DNA from: Acidobacteriota bacterium
GTDB taxonomy: Bacteria > Acidobacteriota > Blastocatellia > Chloracidobacteriales > JADJPF01
Direction: 5' to 3'
DNA length: 50,540 nt
Assembly (NCBI GenBank): GCA_016213785.1
Contig: JACQZQ010000052.1
Span: forward strand, 1 to 50,540
The notes beneath the pieces were generated by a model, which saw only the letters and a program-made list of their open reading frames with translations, was not told where the DNA came from and did not search any database. Position numbers and translations under genes: made by a program. Of the stretch, positions 1-9,047 are shown piece by piece; positions within the stretch are counted from its first letter, which is position 1, and each line of letters starts with the position of its first letter.

Positions 1-67
1 ATACTTCTCTGTACTTTTCCATTTCCTCTGCTATTGTTCTCGGTACTTCTACTATTGGTAGTATCAT
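1..67 (-). CDS. Partial transposase-like protein (N-terminus only)
   Basis: An open frame starts at the ATG whose complement is at 65-67 and runs off the left edge; only 22 codons are visible (MILPIVEVPRTIAEEMEKYR...). An AGAGGC ribosome-binding site lies a few bases upstream of the ATG. The start resembles the N-termini of IS701/IS4-like DDE transposases, which often open with a short Pro-Ile-Val segment, but that is recollection of the family rather than a motif that can be proved from 22 residues. The nested inverted repeat at 134-190, just upstream, fits an insertion-sequence end. It could equally be an unrelated accessory gene. Confidence 0.4.
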   Translation of the reverse strand, partial: MILPIVEVPRTIAEEMEKYREV

Positions 68-133
68 CTTTTGCCTCTTTTTGACTTTTCATTTTCTTCC
101 TTTTTCTTTGTTTTTTCAATAACCTTCAAAGTC

Positions 134-190
134 GTGTAAGTATTTGTAGCCCTGTCTTAAAAAGTAGGGCTACTATCAAAAACGCTTACA
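134..190. repeat. Nested inverted repeat, possible insertion-sequence end
   Basis: The inner arms GTAGCCCT (146-153) and AGGGCTAC (166-173) are flanked by outer arms TGTAAG (135-140) and CTTACA (185-190). Neither strand has a good T-run after the stem, so it is a poor intrinsic terminator for the CHAT gene that ends at 270. Its position just upstream of the transposase-like start suggests an IS terminus with a protective hairpin. The second IS end lies outside the window, so this cannot be confirmed here. Confidence 0.4.
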
Positions 191-269
191 GGGTTGGAAT
201 TTGAAAATATCTGTACTCTTGATTTACAGCGTATTTATGCTGTGTAAGAAAAATTAAAAGGTTGGAGAT

Positions 270-3200
270 TTATCTTTCACCATCTAAATTAGCCCATTCA
301 CCAGATTGGATAAAACTAGCCCAATAATAAGGATGATTAGTATCAGGGTTTTGTAAAAACCCTAATTGAGTTCGTCTAAGTGCATTAGCTCTACCATCTC
401 CTTTTTTAAGCCTAGTATAATAATTTATCATTAAATCTTTAGTATTTTTATCTGCAATGCTCCATAAGCTTATTACTTGGGTTTCGCTGCCTGCTAAGAG
501 CAGAGCACGCCTTAAACCATAAACTCCATCACCTGTTTTTACTTCACCTAATCCTGAACCACAAGTTGAGACAACTACAAGTTTTGTCCCAAGTAGATTT
601 AAGCTAGTAGCCCTAAAAGCAGTAAAAATACCTCTGGTAGTTTCCTGAGTGTTAGCTCCAGCTAAAGCTATACCTGAACGTAGCAATGGATTTTCTATTT
701 TGAAAGAACTATCAATTTCAGCATCTGCTAAAAATAAGCTTCTTTCTAATCTGCTTGTAATCATATTTTTGTTAAGATCCGCATCTAGAGATTTTTCTTC
801 TTCTTTTAAGAAAAAACCATGAGTAGCAAGATGAAGTATTAAGGGAGCATTAATATTATTAATAGCTTCTTCAGTCGCCTGTTTTCCTGTTAATAATGTA
901 GATTCTGGAAACAATTTTTTTATGATTTTTGCCTCCTCTTCCGCTGCTGGTAGAGGTCTAAACCTTAAGTTACTCCAAATACTTTCCTTATTACTTACAT
1001 CAATTTCCTTAGCATAAGAAACAGTGCCGAAATCTGGATTTCCAACAATTACAGGCGCTTGTTTACTTTCTACTTTATTTTGAAATCTAAGCAAATCTCT
1101 TCCGCTAGTTAGGTATGAAATGTGGGTATTTTCTATTAAAAACTTACCTTTTTCATCAACTAAAGCAGCAAAAGGTACTAGGTTTAGTTTTCCATCAGGA
1201 GCTATTAGAAAATGATTTTTTTGACCTGCCAGTTTTCTTACAGGCTTCATTATTTTTTCGTCTAAACGTTTTGCTACCAACTTAACGTCTTTTAATTTAG
1301 ATAACCTATTACTTAAATTTTCTCTTAACTCATCCACCATTTTATCAATAGTTTCTGCACTACCTAAATCAGCCCATTTTATAACCCCTTGGTTATCAGA
1401 CAAATAGACTGCATAATGAGGTTTTCCATAATTTAAAGTATCAGGATTTTGAGGATGATAATAAGCAAATTCTACTAACGCAAAATCTTTAGGGATAGCT
1501 TGTTGAACTGCTTGCAAAGTGATAGGTTGTGATTGAATACGAAACTCAAGGCTATATTCACTAATTTTGTACTCTAATTTATCTATTTCATTTTCTAGAG
1601 CCTTAAGCTGTTGTTGGCGCTGTGCAGAGGTAAGATTACTTTGTTTACTAGCAATCAAATCAGAAAATAATTTTTTCTTTTCTGCCAATTCATCTAGTAA
1701 GGCAATACTTTCAGGGCTAGATTTTTTGCGTAGAGTTTCAAAATTTTGGCTAATTGCATCAATAGTGCGGCCTTTTCTACGCAAGATTTCGGTTAAGGCT
1801 GATTGTGCTGCTTTTATATCTGTTGGGGCTGATTGTAGGTGTAGTGAAAGCGTGAAATCTGTTCCTTCACTGTATGACTGTAAATATAATTGCTTGCTTT
1901 TCTCTGAGCCTAAAAAGAGATTTTTTGTAAGTTCTATTTCTATTAAGTCATTAGCTATTGTGTTGTACTCTACTGTTTTTTTATAGTCTTTTTTCTGTTC
2001 GTATATTTCTTTTACAGTGTTTATAGCAAGGATATTAAAAAAAATATTATCACCATAAATTTTTTTCTGAATATCTAAAGCTTCGGCTAGTAGAGCATCA
2101 CATTTATCATATTCTTTCTTCTGACAATATAAACCAGCTAGGGCTAATCTAAAATTAATAGAAGGGAAATTATCTGGTATAAAAGAGTTTATAGCTTCAA
2201 CTAAAAGTGCTTCTGCTTTAGTATAATTCCCTCTACCTAAGTATATTTTTGCTAGGCCATAGTTAGAGCTAATAAGGGAACGGTGGTTATTACCATATAT
2301 TTTTTTATAAATACCCAAAGCTTGAGTTAATAGAGTTTCGGCCTTATCATAGTCTTTTTCATATAAATAAATCGTTGATAATTTTTTAAGAGTATCGGCG
2401 GTTTCAGAATGACTATCACCATATATCCCTTTATAAATATCTAAAACTTGAGTTAGCAAAACCCTAGCTTTATTGTTGTCTTCTGTTAGATAACATAAAG
2501 CTAATTTTTTAGTGTAGAAAGCTGTTCTTGCACTATTATCCCCATATGTTTTTTTACAAATATCTACAGCTTGAGCTAGCAAAACTCTAGCTTGATCGTA
2601 ATCCCCTTTAAGCCCGCATAAACCAGATATGTTATCAAGGGATAATAAGATAGCTGAGGTATTATCACCATAGAGTTTTTTTTGAATGTCTAGAGCTTGA
2701 ACTAATAAAGGTTCAGCCTTTGCATAATCTCCTTTATTCATATAAAGTCTACCTAACCCATTAATACGGATAGATGTTCTATAGTCGTTATCTCCATACT
2801 CTCTTTTACAAATCTCTATTGCTTTTAGGTGTAAAGTTTCAGCTTTAGCATAATTTACTATAATAGAACCATAAATTTCAGCTAATTGTGCAGTAATACT
2901 AACAATGCTAGGATGATTGTTTCCTAGTATAGTTTTTTGAATTTCTAAAGCTTCTAGATAAAGAGTTTCTACTTTATAAAAATCCTGCTGTGTATAATAT
3001 AGGTTTCCTAGTTTATATATAGCATCTGCCTTAAGTAAGGATTGTTTGCCTTTTCCCAAGTTTTCAATTGCTTTTTCATACTTATCAATAATTAATTGCC
3101 TATTTTCTTGGTCGATTCCTTTTGTTGCCAATAACCTTGCTTCAACTAATGTGTTGATGCCTTCGACTGTATGTAGATCATCTGAGTTAGCAATATGTTG

Positions 3201-3671
3201 ATCAACCAACTTAGCTAAGTACGTACCTGGTTGAATTTTACTTTCTAGCGGGCTAACTTCTAGACGATAATCACCAGCAGACTTACTAATAAAATAAACC
3301 GGTTCATCTCCTTCTGTGCCATTGGGGCTATCTATCTCATAGATTTTCTCATTAGCTGGATTATAAACCCTAACAATTACATCAATCCCATCTTGTACTA
3401 TGACCGCATTAACAAACTGATTTGCTTCTAAATAAAGAGAATAAGTGTGTGTTTGGCCTTCGGCTAATTCTCTTTCTATTGGCTTACCTAATATAAGTTT
3501 GTTTGCTCCTGCTCCTTGTTCTTGTATTAAGTTATAACGATTAAGAATAAAATTATTAGAAAATTTTGGCTCAATAGTCTTAGCCTTAACATTTATAGCG
3601 CAAGATATTATGTTTACGATTAATATAATATTTATAGTTAATAGTTGTTTATAGGATGGATGGGATATCAT
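270..3671 (-). CDS. Exported CHAT-domain (caspase-like) protein with PPC and TPR domains
   Basis: The protein is about 1133 residues from the ATG at 3671. The frame extends to a TTG at 3728, but the ATG start places a hydrophobic signal segment (LLTINIILIVNIISCAINVKA) at the N-terminus, with an AGGGGG stretch upstream. In order it has a pre-peptidase C-terminal (PPC)-like beta domain at about 55-160, roughly ten kinesin-light-chain-type TPRs of about 42 residues (recurring KAE-LL-QAL-IYKK-YGDN) at about 220-600, a coiled segment, and a C-terminal CHAT domain. The CHAT domain keeps the catalytic pair: His in HLATHGFF and Cys in VVSTCGSGLGEV, followed by the typical GVYGLRRALLLAG and LWSIAD. 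CHAT proteases belong to the caspase/separase clan. The signal segment implies action in the periplasm or at the surface. No partner gene is adjacent; the target is unknown. Confidence 0.85.
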   Translation of the reverse strand: MISHPSYKQLLTINIILIVNIISCAINVKAKTIEPKFSNNFILNRYNLIQEQGAGANKLILGKPIERELAEGQTHTYSLYLEANQFVNAVIVQDGIDVIVRVYNPANEKIYEIDSPNGTEGDEPVYFISKSAGDYRLEVSPLESKIQPGTYLAKLVDQHIANSDDLHTVEGINTLVEARLLATKGIDQENRQLIIDKYEKAIENLGKGKQSLLKADAIYKLGNLYYTQQDFYKVETLYLEALEIQKTILGNNHPSIVSITAQLAEIYGSIIVNYAKAETLHLKAIEICKREYGDNDYRTSIRINGLGRLYMNKGDYAKAEPLLVQALDIQKKLYGDNTSAILLSLDNISGLCGLKGDYDQARVLLAQAVDICKKTYGDNSARTAFYTKKLALCYLTEDNNKARVLLTQVLDIYKGIYGDSHSETADTLKKLSTIYLYEKDYDKAETLLTQALGIYKKIYGNNHRSLISSNYGLAKIYLGRGNYTKAEALLVEAINSFIPDNFPSINFRLALAGLYCQKKEYDKCDALLAEALDIQKKIYGDNIFFNILAINTVKEIYEQKKDYKKTVEYNTIANDLIEIELTKNLFLGSEKSKQLYLQSYSEGTDFTLSLHLQSAPTDIKAAQSALTEILRRKGRTIDAISQNFETLRKKSSPESIALLDELAEKKKLFSDLIASKQSNLTSAQRQQQLKALENEIDKLEYKISEYSLEFRIQSQPITLQAVQQAIPKDFALVEFAYYHPQNPDTLNYGKPHYAVYLSDNQGVIKWADLGSAETIDKMVDELRENLSNRLSKLKDVKLVAKRLDEKIMKPVRKLAGQKNHFLIAPDGKLNLVPFAALVDEKGKFLIENTHISYLTSGRDLLRFQNKVESKQAPVIVGNPDFGTVSYAKEIDVSNKESIWSNLRFRPLPAAEEEAKIIKKLFPESTLLTGKQATEEAINNINAPLILHLATHGFFLKEEEKSLDADLNKNMITSRLERSLFLADAEIDSSFKIENPLLRSGIALAGANTQETTRGIFTAFRATSLNLLGTKLVVVSTCGSGLGEVKTGDGVYGLRRALLLAGSETQVISLWSIADKNTKDLMINYYTRLKKGDGRANALRRTQLGFLQNPDTNHPYYWASFIQSGEWANLDGER

Positions 3672-3885
3672 TTTTCTTAAAACCCCCTGACTTAATTGTT
3701 TAGGGTAGATTTTGAGCTTAAAAATCAAAAGAAAATATAAAAGTTATAGTTTTTCTAGTAATTAGGATAATTTCAACCAAATTGGTGGTATTTTTAGAAA
3801 ATTAATTTTCTTGATTTTTAATGGTTTATTTAGAGTGATCTATTTAGGTTGAAATCTAGCTTAAAAGGTTGCTTTTAGTATATAA

Positions 3886-3921
3886 AAAAATAGGGCAAGT
3901 CTATTAGTTTGCCCTATTTTT
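3886..3921 (-). terminator. Intrinsic terminator, probably bidirectional
   Basis: A 13-bp stem (AAAAATAGGGCAA / TTGCCCTATTTTT) encloses a 10-base loop, with a T-run on either strand because of the flanking A and T tracts. It lies 50-90 bases beyond the stop of the minus-strand matrixin-like gene and should end its transcript before the CHAT gene promoter. Confidence 0.8.
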
Positions 3922-3973
3922 ATGCTATTGATTAAAAGCCAATCTATAGATTAGCTTATATAAAATCTAATTA

Positions 3974-5971
3974 TTACTCATTAAGTCTTTTGCCTTTGAC
4001 AGAATTTGACTCGCTATTTAGACCTGGGTCAAAGATGGTTACATTAAAATCACCCCTTATAGGAATTGCTGATTTTAATACACCAAAATAAACAATATCA
4101 TCATTATCGCTACGAGCAGGTTTTAAGTTAACAGCAGTCCCATTAACTCTAATTTGTTGGTTTAAGGTTAAGCCATCTCCTTTTATAATAATGGCTTTTT
4201 GATTAACAAATTTTCCTTTCATATTCCTAACTCGAACTTTAGCAGCTTGAGCGCTTCTAATAGCTGGGCCATCATAAAGAATTGCACTTGGCATTGTAAT
4301 CATTCCGCCAGGATTAACTACTGTTATATCAGTAAGAACACCTGTTGTCCCTGGGCCAGCTAAGCCAATGACTAAAGTATTATCATTGGTAGCACGAAAA
4401 GCTAATAATCTTCCTTGTGTTACACGCACATCTGTTACTGTAGAGAAATTAAACCCAGTAATTGTCACCATAGAGTTGCTATTATAAGAAACCCTTGGAG
4501 TATCAATAGAAGAAAGGCGTGGAGGTAAGGAAGTAGTGTTAAGTTGAAAAGTACGAGTTGCCCTAAAATTAGCTTGATCTGTTACGGTTACATCAAAAGT
4601 CTGCGACTCAATTTTTGTAGGTATACCAGCAATTATACCAAATCTATTAAGTTCTAGTCCTGTTGGTACTTGTCCTTTAGTAACAGCAAAGGTAAAAGGA
4701 GGAGTTCCGCCACTAGCAGATATTTGGGCAGTATAAGCACTATTAAAAACACCTACAGGTAAAGTGGTTGCAGTTACTTGTATTGGAGTAATAAAAGGAT
4801 AGATACGGTTAACTGCCATTTGATCATCAGTATTAAGTCTTGCACCTCGTTTATCTAAGTGAGGCTGAAAATACATAATAGATTCTCTAAGTGTTGCATC
4901 TAGTTCGTTTGGATCAGTAGAAGAATTGTCTAGCCCAAAAGCTATACCTAAATCATGTGTAATAATTTCTTCTAAATCCTTTGAAGCGCTTAAGACATTA
5001 TTAAATGCATTGTTATAAACAATGTCAGCCTCGGTGATTTGATTAAATTTAGCCCCATTAATAATACGAAAATCCATAGTGTTAACAACTACCATTACAG
5101 TAGAAATAACTCCTTGGCCTTCCATAGGAGGATCCATCATATCTTTATTACAACCAGAAAAAGATATTACAGATTGTTGATCAGTTTTAGCACCACAGAT
5201 TGATGAAGCACCACCATTAGCCAATTTAAGTGTAGATCCTGAACGGTTCCAAGCCATCATAGCATTATTAACTTCTGTATTAGCACCACCTGAAACAGGA
5301 GAAGCAGTAGAATTAACTACAAAATTTACCATCCCACCTGAATCAGGGTTAAAAAATCGTGCAGTACTTAGCTTAAAGTTACTAAGTTGTTCTCCAGTAC
5401 CAGGAACATATTTAGATGGAATAACTTGTAGATTATTTACTGATTTTTGCTCATTAGAAACTACTAGCTTACGAATATTGGATAGATACTCTTCTATATC
5501 ATAAGTCTTAGATTTACCAAATATAGGGTTAGAAACTCTAGCATTTTCTTTTCCATTTTCTTTAGAGATAGAAAATTTGCCCATAGCTAAATGAGAAGTA
5601 TGAAGAACGCCTTCCTCATTAGCTTTTAAGAAAAGCAAGACCTCTTCATTAAGAGAAAACTCTGGAGAAGCGCTAAGCCAAACTTGTTTGTTTGCAACTT
5701 GTCCGCCTAATTGCTCAATCACCAAAACTTGAGACTTTATATCACCTTTAATAACTTGGTCTAAAGAGAGTGTAATATTTGTATAAATATTTTTGCGATT
5801 CTCATCCCATTGGCTTTCAATAGCAATAACTTTACCAGTAACAATTACATCCGAGCTAAGTACTAAGTTTTTATCGCTTATCTTTACTATACTAGCTGCA
5901 TTAGCTACTGGTAATAGAGAAAAGAAGCCTGCAACGATGAGTACCAATAACAGATTAATCCATTTCCTCAT
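3974..5971 (-). CDS. Exported matrixin-like protein with decayed zinc site and Ig/IPT domains
   Basis: The start is set at the ATG at 5971 because it follows GGAGG at good spacing and gives a clear signal peptide (MRKWINLLLVLIVAGFFSLLPVANA); the frame itself extends to 6040. The protein has about 665 residues. Residues ~30-170 form a beta-rich domain similar to the separate protein at 28996-29739 (both have a ...IKGDI...QLG... core). Residues ~190-395 look like a matrixin fold, with ITEADIVYN, then HDLGIAFGLDNS, then ESIMYF (Met-turn) and DDQMAVNRIYP. The expected HExxHxxGxxH reads HDxxIxxGxxN, so the catalytic Glu and two of three zinc ligands are replaced. A putative Ig (He_PIG) domain follows at ~395-485 and one or two IPT/TIG-like domains to the end. 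It is probably an exported binding or scaffold protein rather than a working protease. Confidence 0.75.
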   Translation of the reverse strand: MRKWINLLLVLIVAGFFSLLPVANAASIVKISDKNLVLSSDVIVTGKVIAIESQWDENRKNIYTNITLSLDQVIKGDIKSQVLVIEQLGGQVANKQVWLSASPEFSLNEEVLLFLKANEEGVLHTSHLAMGKFSISKENGKENARVSNPIFGKSKTYDIEEYLSNIRKLVVSNEQKSVNNLQVIPSKYVPGTGEQLSNFKLSTARFFNPDSGGMVNFVVNSTASPVSGGANTEVNNAMMAWNRSGSTLKLANGGASSICGAKTDQQSVISFSGCNKDMMDPPMEGQGVISTVMVVVNTMDFRIINGAKFNQITEADIVYNNAFNNVLSASKDLEEIITHDLGIAFGLDNSSTDPNELDATLRESIMYFQPHLDKRGARLNTDDQMAVNRIYPFITPIQVTATTLPVGVFNSAYTAQISASGGTPPFTFAVTKGQVPTGLELNRFGIIAGIPTKIESQTFDVTVTDQANFRATRTFQLNTTSLPPRLSSIDTPRVSYNSNSMVTITGFNFSTVTDVRVTQGRLLAFRATNDNTLVIGLAGPGTTGVLTDITVVNPGGMITMPSAILYDGPAIRSAQAAKVRVRNMKGKFVNQKAIIIKGDGLTLNQQIRVNGTAVNLKPARSDNDDIVYFGVLKSAIPIRGDFNVTIFDPGLNSESNSVKGKRLNE

Positions 5972-6361
5972 TTTTTTGCCTCCACAAAAAAATATTATTT
6001 TGTTTTTATTAATCGTGAGTATAGGGCAGACCTCACGCACATTTTTATTAAATCTGAAGAGAAGATTTTTGATTTTATGATTTTAACTCCTAGAACCGCT
6101 CTCTAGGCTACTACCAATTGCCCTTCTAGAATAAAACTCAATTGTATAGGTTTGTTTTTAGAGTTTTTAAGTAACAGTTAAAAATAGTTCAGGATGAAAT
6201 CCTGGATAGAGAAAGACCTAACTATTTTACACTTTGTTGCTATTTTATGACACAAGAAAATCTTAATTAAACCAATTATTGCAGATAAAAGTAGTTAGCC
6301 ACTACTAGTTTTTCCTAGTAGTGGCTAAAGTATTACTTAAAAAGTCTAAGAAATAAGCTAC
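5972..6361. other. Intergenic region upstream of the matrixin-like gene
   Basis: This stretch of about 390 bases holds no supported gene. It contains the mreB terminator (6295-6328) and a small hairpin CAGGAT-GAA-ATCCTG near 6190-6204, and otherwise must carry the promoter and leader of the minus-strand gene ending at 3974. I could not pick a convincing -10/-35 pair. Confidence 0.6.
6295..6328 (-). terminator. Intrinsic terminator of mreB
   Basis: A perfect 14-bp stem (TTAGCCACTACTAG / CTAGTAGTGGCTAA) encloses a 6-base loop about 35-65 bases beyond the mreB stop. The minus-strand tail after the stem has an interrupted T-run (CTACTTTTATC). It implies that mreB is transcribed on its own, without mreC or mreD behind it. 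Confidence 0.75.
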
Positions 6362-7474
6362 TTAGTTAACAACTCCATAGCTTGGAGCATTAGCACCTTC
6401 CCATTCCAAGGTTTCTTCGCGGATCTTATATTGTTCAAGTAAATTATCATAAGCCATTAGCTTACCAGCACCTTTAACTACGGCCTCTAAAGGGCGTTCA
6501 GCTACATGGACTGGAAGAGTAAACTCTTGGCTTAAACGCTTGTCTAAATTTCTAACCAGTGCCCCTCCACCAGTAAGAACGATCCCATAATTGTAAATGT
6601 CTACTGCAACATTAGGAGCAGTTTGTTCTAAAACAGTACGAATTTCATTAATAATTGCTTGTAAGAACTTTTCTATTGCCTGAAAAACTTCTATGCTAGT
6701 AAGAAAAACTTCTTTTACTGAATGGCCTGGAACGCTTTTACCAATTATTCCCATCTCTTCTTTACTAATAGGTTCTAAGGCTGTAGCAAGTTTCATTTTT
6801 ATTGATTCAGCAGCTTGTTCCCCTATTTCTAGACGGTATTTACGTGATAATAACTCAATTATTGCTTGGTTTAGTTCATTACCTGCAACAGGAATAGAGC
6901 TAGACTTAATAATTCCTGAAGCAGAAGCAATAATTATGTTAGTAGTACCTCCGCCAATATCAACAACCATATGAGCATTAGCATTACCTAAAATAGCCTC
7001 TGCCCCAACAGCAGCAGCTAAACCCTCTTCAATCATTGAAATCCAACGTGCACCAGCACCTCTTACTGCTGCTTTTAGAGCACGTCGCTCTACACTAGTA
7101 GACATACTAGGAGTAGCAGTAACAATATGAAGTAATTTTCCTTTTTTGCTAATACTGCCAATATTTGCTCTACGAAAGAATTCGTGTAACATTTTTTCAG
7201 CTAAATCAAAATCTGCTATTGTCCCATCTCTCATAGGTCTATGGACTATTGTATCAATAGGCTCACGTCCAAGCATATTTAAGGCTTCATGACCAACAGT
7301 AATTAGTTGACCAGTATATTTATTAACTGCAATAGTGGAGGGTTCATTAAGTACAATACCACGCTTTTCAGTATAAATTAATGTGTTAACTGTGCCTAAA
7401 TCTACAGCAATTCGTTCAGCAAAAACACGCCTAAACATTTTAGCTACATAGTGCTTAAAGCGTTCCCGTAACAT
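6362..7474 (-). CDS. mreB: Rod shape-determining protein MreB
   Basis: This is the bacterial actin homologue that polymerises under the inner membrane and guides lateral cell-wall synthesis. The 370 residues span the actin ATPase fold: phosphate-1 loop AVDLGTVNTLIYT near residue 24, PSTIAVN, phosphate-2 VVDIGGGTTNI near 168, and the adenosine-binding GIVLTGGGALVRNLD near 300. The start at 7474 follows AGGGGGA closely. The N-terminus has about 20 residues before the fold, including basic and aromatic residues that could serve as a membrane-binding helix, as is common for MreB. A strong hairpin follows the gene and mreC/mreD are not next to it, so it looks monocistronic. The product is near the usual length with no key residue missing. 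Confidence 0.97.
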   Translation of the reverse strand: MLRERFKHYVAKMFRRVFAERIAVDLGTVNTLIYTEKRGIVLNEPSTIAVNKYTGQLITVGHEALNMLGREPIDTIVHRPMRDGTIADFDLAEKMLHEFFRRANIGSISKKGKLLHIVTATPSMSTSVERRALKAAVRGAGARWISMIEEGLAAAVGAEAILGNANAHMVVDIGGGTTNIIIASASGIIKSSSIPVAGNELNQAIIELLSRKYRLEIGEQAAESIKMKLATALEPISKEEMGIIGKSVPGHSVKEVFLTSIEVFQAIEKFLQAIINEIRTVLEQTAPNVAVDIYNYGIVLTGGGALVRNLDKRLSQEFTLPVHVAERPLEAVVKGAGKLMAYDNLLEQYKIREETLEWEGANAPSYGVVN

Positions 7475-7713
7475 ATGTCCCCCTAACTAAATTTTAGCTT
7501 ACCCTTAGATTAGCCTATTTAATAAGTTTTTCTACCCAATTGATTAGCTCAAAGAGTATTTTACTAGTAATGATGCTTTATGACTAATCAAATGTTGTTA
7601 GCCAAGAAAATTTTTTCCCTAGAAAATTGTAAATCTCTTAGCTCATTATAAAGACTGTAGTTATAGAAACAACCTGCATTTCCTAGTACTCTCTAAGTAT
7701 ATGCTTTAGCTAC

Positions 7714-7742
7714 TTGAAAGCAGTTTTTTGCTATGTTAGGAT
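7714..7742 (+). promoter_or_regulatory. Candidate sigma-70-type promoter for the M16 peptidase gene
   Basis: TTGAAA (7714-7719) and TAGGAT (7737-7742) are separated by 17 bases, and the -10 ends 21 bases before the ATG at 7764. That gives a very short leader, which agrees with the absence of an evident ribosome-binding site. Prediction from sequence only. Confidence 0.35.
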
Positions 7743-7763
7743 GCCTTTCTTTTCTAATAAAAA

Positions 7764-9026
7764 ATGAAAAATAGTTCAGTAAAAAAAACAACCCTTGATA
7801 ATGGCTTAGTAGTTCTTAGCCAAACCATCGACTATGTTCGTTCAGTAAGTCTAGGAATTTGGATTCGTGCTGGTTCTAGAAATGAAACTCTAGAACAAAA
7901 TGGTCTTTCACATTTTATTGAACATACAGTGTTTAAGGGAACTAAAGAACGTACTTCACGCCAAATTGCACTGCAAGCTGACCTTTTAGGAGGCAGCTTA
8001 GATGCTTTTACTAGCCAAGATATTACCAATTATTATATTAAAGTTTTAGACTATCATTTACCTAAAGCTTTTGACCTCTTAGCAGATATCATTACTAATC
8101 CTACATTTAACGAAACTGAGCTTGAAAAAGAACGAAGTGTTATTTTAGAAGAAATAAAAATGGTAGATGATACTCCTGATGAACTGGTCTATGATTTATT
8201 TGCTTCTTCTTTTTGGCCTAATCACCCTTTAGGTAGACCTATTCAAGGTACAGCAGAAAGTGTTAGCAGTTTCTCTAGAAACAATGTAATTGATTACTAT
8301 AAAAAAACTTATCAACCTAAAAATATTCTTATTGTTGCTACCGGTAATCTTACTCATGAACTTTTAGTAGATTTAGCTCATCGCTATTTTGCTCATCTAA
8401 AAGCTGAACCTGATATTTTATTAGAAACACCTCCTGATATTAACTACGAGGTGACAGTACATAAGAAACGCTCTCTTGAGCAAACACACATAATACTTGG
8501 AGCAAAAGCTCCAGTAATACTTGCTCCTGAACGCTATGTTAGTAATATTCTTAGTCATATTTTAGGCGGTGGGCTTAGTTCCCGTCTTTTCCAAACCATA
8601 AGAGAAGAACATGGCCTAGCCTATAGCGTATTTTCATCAATAGAGGCTTTTCGTGATACTGGATGTTTATCTATTTATTTAGCTGTTTCTAACGAGCATG
8701 TCCGCAAAGCTATTGATTATGTGCTAAGTGAAATTAATAACCTTAAAGAAATCCCTGTTAGCGAAGAAGAATTGTCTGCAACTAAGGAGCAAATTAAGAC
8801 CGCTTTACTATTAAGTAGCGACTCTATTTCTAGTTGTATGAATAGCTTAGCACAAAACGAAATGTTCTATAGCCGTGAAATTACTATAGATGAAATTATT
8901 CAAGAAATTAATCAGGTAAAAGCTGAAGAGATTCAGGCAATAGCACAAGATATTTTTCAAAAAGATAAATTAGCAATTACAATTTTAGGGGCTAATGATA
9001 AAACTAAATTAGACCTAAAATTATAG
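7764..9026 (+). CDS. M16 family zinc peptidase (processing-peptidase-like)
   Basis: The 420-residue protein has the inverted zinc motif HFIEH at residues 50-54 and the downstream ligand Glu near 130 (ILEEIKM), the hallmark of M16 peptidases related to PqqL/YmxG and the mitochondrial processing peptidase beta subunit. The second half holds the conserved GGGLSSRLFQTIREEHGLAYSV segment, which closes the peptide chamber. It has no signal peptide, so it is probably cytoplasmic. It leads a plus-strand run with the WalJ-like gene 21 bases downstream. In many bacteria this gene sits near pnp or dut; here it does not. The substrate is unknown; degradation of short peptides is the family's usual role. 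Confidence 0.92.
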   Translation: MKNSSVKKTTLDNGLVVLSQTIDYVRSVSLGIWIRAGSRNETLEQNGLSHFIEHTVFKGTKERTSRQIALQADLLGGSLDAFTSQDITNYYIKVLDYHLPKAFDLLADIITNPTFNETELEKERSVILEEIKMVDDTPDELVYDLFASSFWPNHPLGRPIQGTAESVSSFSRNNVIDYYKKTYQPKNILIVATGNLTHELLVDLAHRYFAHLKAEPDILLETPPDINYEVTVHKKRSLEQTHIILGAKAPVILAPERYVSNILSHILGGGLSSRLFQTIREEHGLAYSVFSSIEAFRDTGCLSIYLAVSNEHVRKAIDYVLSEINNLKEIPVSEEELSATKEQIKTALLLSSDSISSCMNSLAQNEMFYSREITIDEIIQEINQVKAEEIQAIAQDIFQKDKLAITILGANDKTKLDLKL

Positions 9027-9047
9027 TCTAAGACTGGGTTAGAATTT

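Noticed and set aside
1567-1986. Open frame of 139 codons on the plus strand inside the CHAT gene
   Set aside because: It is antisense to the TPR/CHAT coding region, has no ribosome-binding site and a Cys/Ser-rich, non-protein-like composition.
5972-6040. Upstream start of the matrixin-like gene
   Set aside because: The extra 23 residues have no ribosome-binding site and would bury the signal peptide.
6180-6210. Small hairpin CAGGAT-GAA-ATCCTG as a terminator
   Set aside because: It is short, lacks a T-run and lies upstream of the gene it would have to serve.
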